Source of the DNA: JBGMEA01 sp964444065
GTDB lineage: Bacteria; Bacillota; Clostridia; Eubacteriales; Anaerofustaceae
Assembly (NCBI GenBank): GCA_964444065.1
Contig: CAYUFL010000001.1
Location: forward strand, 1-64,000
Direction: 5' to 3'
DNA length: 64,000 bases
In this document: in pieces, positions 61,559 through 64,000 of the stretch
How positions within the stretch are numbered: the first letter of the stretch is position 1
Layout: every line of letters starts with the position of its first letter
Notes under the pieces: model-generated
Databases searched by the model: none
Seen by the model: the letters and a program-made list of their open reading frames with translations, nothing else
What the model was told of the DNA's origin: nothing
Translations under genes and position numbers: made by a program

Positions 61559-61885
61559 TTACAGTCCCTGTTTTCCCGTGCTGATCGTGTATGCATCCAA
61601 TACGGGACTGACGAAGATTCTTCCGTCGCCGTAGTTCCCTTTTTCGCCTGTTCGTGCAATGCGCAAAATTACTTTCACAACATCGTCTTTTTCATCGTCA
61701 TTGACGACCATCATCAGCATTTGTTTCGGAATCTCGTCATACTGCACATCGCCTATGACGATCCCTTTTTGTTTGCCGCGTCCGAACACGTCCGATTTCG
61801 TTACTGCAGGAAAGCCTGCCGACATCAATTCTGACAGTACCGCTCCTGCTTTTTCGGGTCTGATAATCGCTCTGATTAATATCAT
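61559..61885 (-). CDS. nifI1: PII-like nitrogenase regulator NifI1
   Basis: 108 residues. IRAIIRPEKAGAVLSELMSAGFPAVTKSDVFGRGKQKGIVIGDVQY is the start and T-loop of the NifI1 type, and MVVNDDEKDDVVKVILRIARTGEKGNYGDGRIFVSPV the second half. It forms a heterocomplex with NifI2. The gene lies 13 bases upstream of nifI2 and 19 downstream of nifH, as in methanogens and clostridia, which is the conserved order. Confidence 0.9.
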   Translation of the reverse strand: MILIRAIIRPEKAGAVLSELMSAGFPAVTKSDVFGRGKQKGIVIGDVQYDEIPKQMLMMVVNDDEKDDVVKVILRIARTGEKGNYGDGRIFVSPVLDAYTISTGKQGL

Positions 61886-61904
61886 AATTTTCTTCCTCTC
61901 TTCC

Positions 61905-62726
61905 TTAAATATCCATTAATCCGTGTTCCATTAAGAGCGCTTCCAGCCGTTCCTGAGAAAGCGGTTTCGGTACAACAAACATATCATTGCCGTCAATTTT
62001 CTTTGCCAAAGATCTATATTCATCCGCTTGCCCGCAAGTCGGATCAAATTCTATTACTGTTTTCTTATGAATTTCTGCACGCTGTACCATATTGTCTCTG
62101 GGTACGAAGTGGATCATCTGGCTGCCGAGCTCTTTCGCAAAAGCGCTGACCAGTTCCGATTCCCCGTCGACTTTTCTGCTGTTGCAGATAATACCGCCCA
62201 ATCGGACACCGCCCGTCCTTGCGTATTTCTGCACCCCTTTTGAAATATTGTTTGCTGCATACAGCGCCATCATTTCGCCGCTGGCTACAATGTAGATTTC
62301 CTGTGCTTTTCCTTCACGGATCGGCATTGCAAATCCCCCGCACACAACGTCCCCGAGTACATCGTAAAATACATAGTCCAAATCCGCTTCATACGCACCG
62401 AGCTTTTCCAAAAGCCCGATGGCTGTGATGATACCGCGTCCTGCGCATCCCACACCGGGTTCCGGTCCGCCTGATTCCACACATTTGATATCCGCGAATC
62501 CTTTTTTCAATACCAGATCCAGTTCAATGTCTTCCCCTTCTTCTCTGAGGGTATCGAGCACAGTCTGCTGTGCCAATCCTCCGAGGATCAATCGGGTTGA
62601 GTCCGCTTTCGGGTCGCAACCGACGATCATGATTTTGTTTCCCATTTCCCCCAAGCCGGCTGTCAGATTCTGGGTAGTCGTTGATTTCCCGATCCCGCCT
62701 TTTCCATAAATTGCCACTTGTCTCAT
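61905..62726 (-). CDS. nifH: Nitrogenase iron protein (dinitrogenase reductase)
   Basis: 273 residues. P-loop KGGIGKSTTTQNLTAGL at residues 9-25, GCDPKADSTRLILGG near 38-52, the [4Fe-4S] cysteines in VGCAGRGIITAI near 92-103 and VLGDVVCGGFAMP near 124-136, and the ADP-ribosylation Arg in AGRGI are all present. It supplies electrons to MoFe protein with MgATP hydrolysis. It is the first gene of the nif-mod operon. AGGAGG precedes the ATG, and a strong hairpin lies just upstream (62754-62783). Confidence 0.97.
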   Translation of the reverse strand: MRQVAIYGKGGIGKSTTTQNLTAGLGEMGNKIMIVGCDPKADSTRLILGGLAQQTVLDTLREEGEDIELDLVLKKGFADIKCVESGGPEPGVGCAGRGIITAIGLLEKLGAYEADLDYVFYDVLGDVVCGGFAMPIREGKAQEIYIVASGEMMALYAANNISKGVQKYARTGGVRLGGIICNSRKVDGESELVSAFAKELGSQMIHFVPRDNMVQRAEIHKKTVIEFDPTCGQADEYRSLAKKIDGNDMFVVPKPLSQERLEALLMEHGLMDI

Positions 62727-62753
62727 AGTGGTACCTCCTGTTTATAAAATGAA

Positions 62754-62783
62754 AACGAGATCCTCCCGTAGGAAGACCTCGTT
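62754..62783 (-). terminator. Terminator-like hairpin in the nifH leader
   Basis: A 13-bp stem (two G-U pairs) with a UACG tetraloop closed by C-G, followed on the minus strand by TTTTCATTTT, 27 bases before the nifH ATG. The space between it and the start codon is too short for a promoter, so the nif transcript must read through it. The region 62784-62997 upstream is very AT-rich (candidate -10 TATAAT at 62831-62826) and contains no gene. Confidence 0.75.
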
Positions 62784-62997
62784 GTCTTAACTTTTCATTT
62801 ATTAAGTATATATGGACTTTTCTTTATTATACAATGTATATATAAATATTATTTTATTTATTTATGTATATTCGTATATTCACATTATATCATTGATTGT
62901 GTGTCTGTGATTATATCAAGTACTCAAAATTTTGTCAAATCTTTTTTTCATTAAGATAAAAAATTTACACAATACCTGCTTTGACTTGATCCGACAC

Positions 62998-63963
62998 CTA
63001 AAAATGACAAGAGCTGCAAGAAGAACAATCTCCGCCGGTGCATCCGCTGTGCGGTTTAAAATCCGTCTCATACTCTTTTCGGATGACAAATTGATCCGCC
63101 GCATAAGAAAATTCCTCTGCGGTTTCACCGTTGTCAATCACCACTTTGTCTCCGATGATGCGCACAGTCAATGGTATTTTTTCCATTGCATCATCATCGG
63201 TCATACTCGGGGCAAACGATGGCGCAATCACTTTTTTTGAGCCGTCCGCACAGAATACCGCAATACTGCAATATGATGAGGTAAACCCTATTATATTGCC
63301 GAGCTGATCGAATTTCAGCGAATTGTCGTCACTTTCAATCCCGATTGCATGTTCGTCATAAACCGTCACATTTCCGAGCGGTGTAACAATCGGAATCGGA
63401 TAAGCAGGCTCCAATGACTTGATCTCTCCGGATTCATAGAGCGCAAATCCGATCTGCACCGGGAACAGACCCACATTGGTATTGATCACGATTTCTTCTC
63501 CGGACCACAACGTGAAAGATTTCAGTGCACCGGACTCATAGAATGTTACGCCGATGATGCGCACTTTGAAGGCACCGACAGACAGGTGAAACTGCAATTC
63601 TTCGCTGAGCGCTGTCTCATCCTCGATTGTCCAATATCCGCTGAGTTTCCCATTGAGCGGAAAAAAATGCTTGAGCGCGCCGTTCGGATAAAAGATCACG
63701 CATTCCGCAGGATAACTGCCGATCGGTGTTTCGATCATCGTCTGTGTTTCCAATGCGAGTCGCTTGATCGAACCGTCTTCATAGAAACTGACTGAACTGA
63801 TATATTTTTGTCTCACTTGCTCATCCGTATATTTCGGTATCAATGTGCCGCATACGGTTTTGATCTCATTTTCGGCTTCTAAGGTCAATTCTTTCATTGT
63901 GCCGTTATCGTATGTTTCGGTTCTGGCAATACCTTTCCAGTCTTTTCTATCTATTTTCATCAT
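62998..63963 (-). CDS. Repeat protein with MORN-like units and C-terminal cysteine cluster
   Basis: 321 residues from the ATG at 63963 (AAAGGCG upstream). At least five degenerate units of the form FYEDGSIKRL recur at roughly 60, 92, 142, 176 and 238, as in MORN_2/YwqK-like repeats. The last 14 residues hold four cysteines (CTGGDCSSCSSCHF), which look like a metal or Fe-S site. There is no signal peptide. The gene lies upstream of nifH on the same strand, 270 bases away. The function is unknown; a nif-related role is suggested only by position. Confidence 0.6.
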   Translation of the reverse strand: MMKIDRKDWKGIARTETYDNGTMKELTLEAENEIKTVCGTLIPKYTDEQVRQKYISSVSFYEDGSIKRLALETQTMIETPIGSYPAECVIFYPNGALKHFFPLNGKLSGYWTIEDETALSEELQFHLSVGAFKVRIIGVTFYESGALKSFTLWSGEEIVINTNVGLFPVQIGFALYESGEIKSLEPAYPIPIVTPLGNVTVYDEHAIGIESDDNSLKFDQLGNIIGFTSSYCSIAVFCADGSKKVIAPSFAPSMTDDDAMEKIPLTVRIIGDKVVIDNGETAEEFSYAADQFVIRKEYETDFKPHSGCTGGDCSSCSSCHF

Positions 63964-64000
63964 TCGTAACACGCCTTTCGTGTAATGATGTACCGCTTTG

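Overview
The window reads as a chromosomal segment of a low-to-mid GC anaerobic member of the Clostridia (Firmicutes). The evidence is Gram-positive style ribosome binding sites (AGGAGG), sigma-A type promoters, intrinsic terminators, oxygen-sensitive enzymes (anaerobic glycerol-3-phosphate dehydrogenase type proteins, rubredoxin, radical SAM proteins) and a nitrogenase cluster of the Clostridium pasteurianum type. The genus cannot be fixed from the sequence alone.

Layout. 0-9.5 kb: two tRNA genes (Val, Ala), a zinc-ribbon membrane protein, a calcium-type P-ATPase, a TetR regulator, a gamma-class carbonic anhydrase, DUF4256, MmcQ/YjbR, a HAD phosphatase, a GH16-type lipoprotein and dCTP deaminase. 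This part carries a family of short palindromes (8-13 bp arms around a 3-base centre) that touch the ends of several genes. 9.5-16 kb: SPFH protein, alpha/beta hydrolase, an unknown protein, a glycosyltransferase, an acyltransferase/DUF6320 pair. 16-20 kb: cysteine hydrolase, nitroreductase, the AmmeMemoRadiSam pair and DUF3788. 20-23.2 kb: a Cthe_2159-like surface protein followed by VTC polymerase and DUF4956 genes, each interrupted by one in-frame TAG. 23-36 kb: PH-domain protein, uracil/xanthine permease with a MarR regulator, a promoter-to-terminator segment without an ORF (possible small RNA), MATE pump, a gamma-glutamylcysteine ligase/ATP-grasp pair, an LPG-synthase-like flippase, a glpA-glpB-DUF1667 operon and PepV. 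36-45 kb: TetR plus a uroporphyrinogen-decarboxylase-like methyltransferase, cyclophilin plus two LUD proteins, an alpha-oxoamine synthase, a sugar transferase, aldehyde dehydrogenase, a mini-rubredoxin and a Fur/PerR regulator. 45-49 kb: tRNA-Lys, a CpXC protein and a small phage-derived tail-collar/holin/endolysin module.

49-64 kb: a single-direction (minus strand) nitrogen-fixation operon, nifH-nifI1-nifI2-nifD-nifK-nifE-nifN-B-ferredoxin-nifV(omega)-nifV(alpha)-modA-modB-modC. It supplies the Fe protein, the MoFe protein, cofactor scaffold and radical SAM NifB, homocitrate, PII-like post-translational switches and molybdate import in one unit. An intrinsic terminator hairpin with a UACG tetraloop lies between any possible promoter and nifH, so nif transcription probably passes through an attenuator. 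A repeat-rich protein with a cysteine tail sits just upstream.

The points most worth a second look are the palindrome family and its overlap with stop codons, the paired amber codons in the VTC/DUF4956 genes, the nifH leader attenuator, the ORF-less transcript at 26.0-26.2 kb, the holin/endolysin frame relation, and the gamma-glutamylcysteine ligase/ATP-grasp pair.
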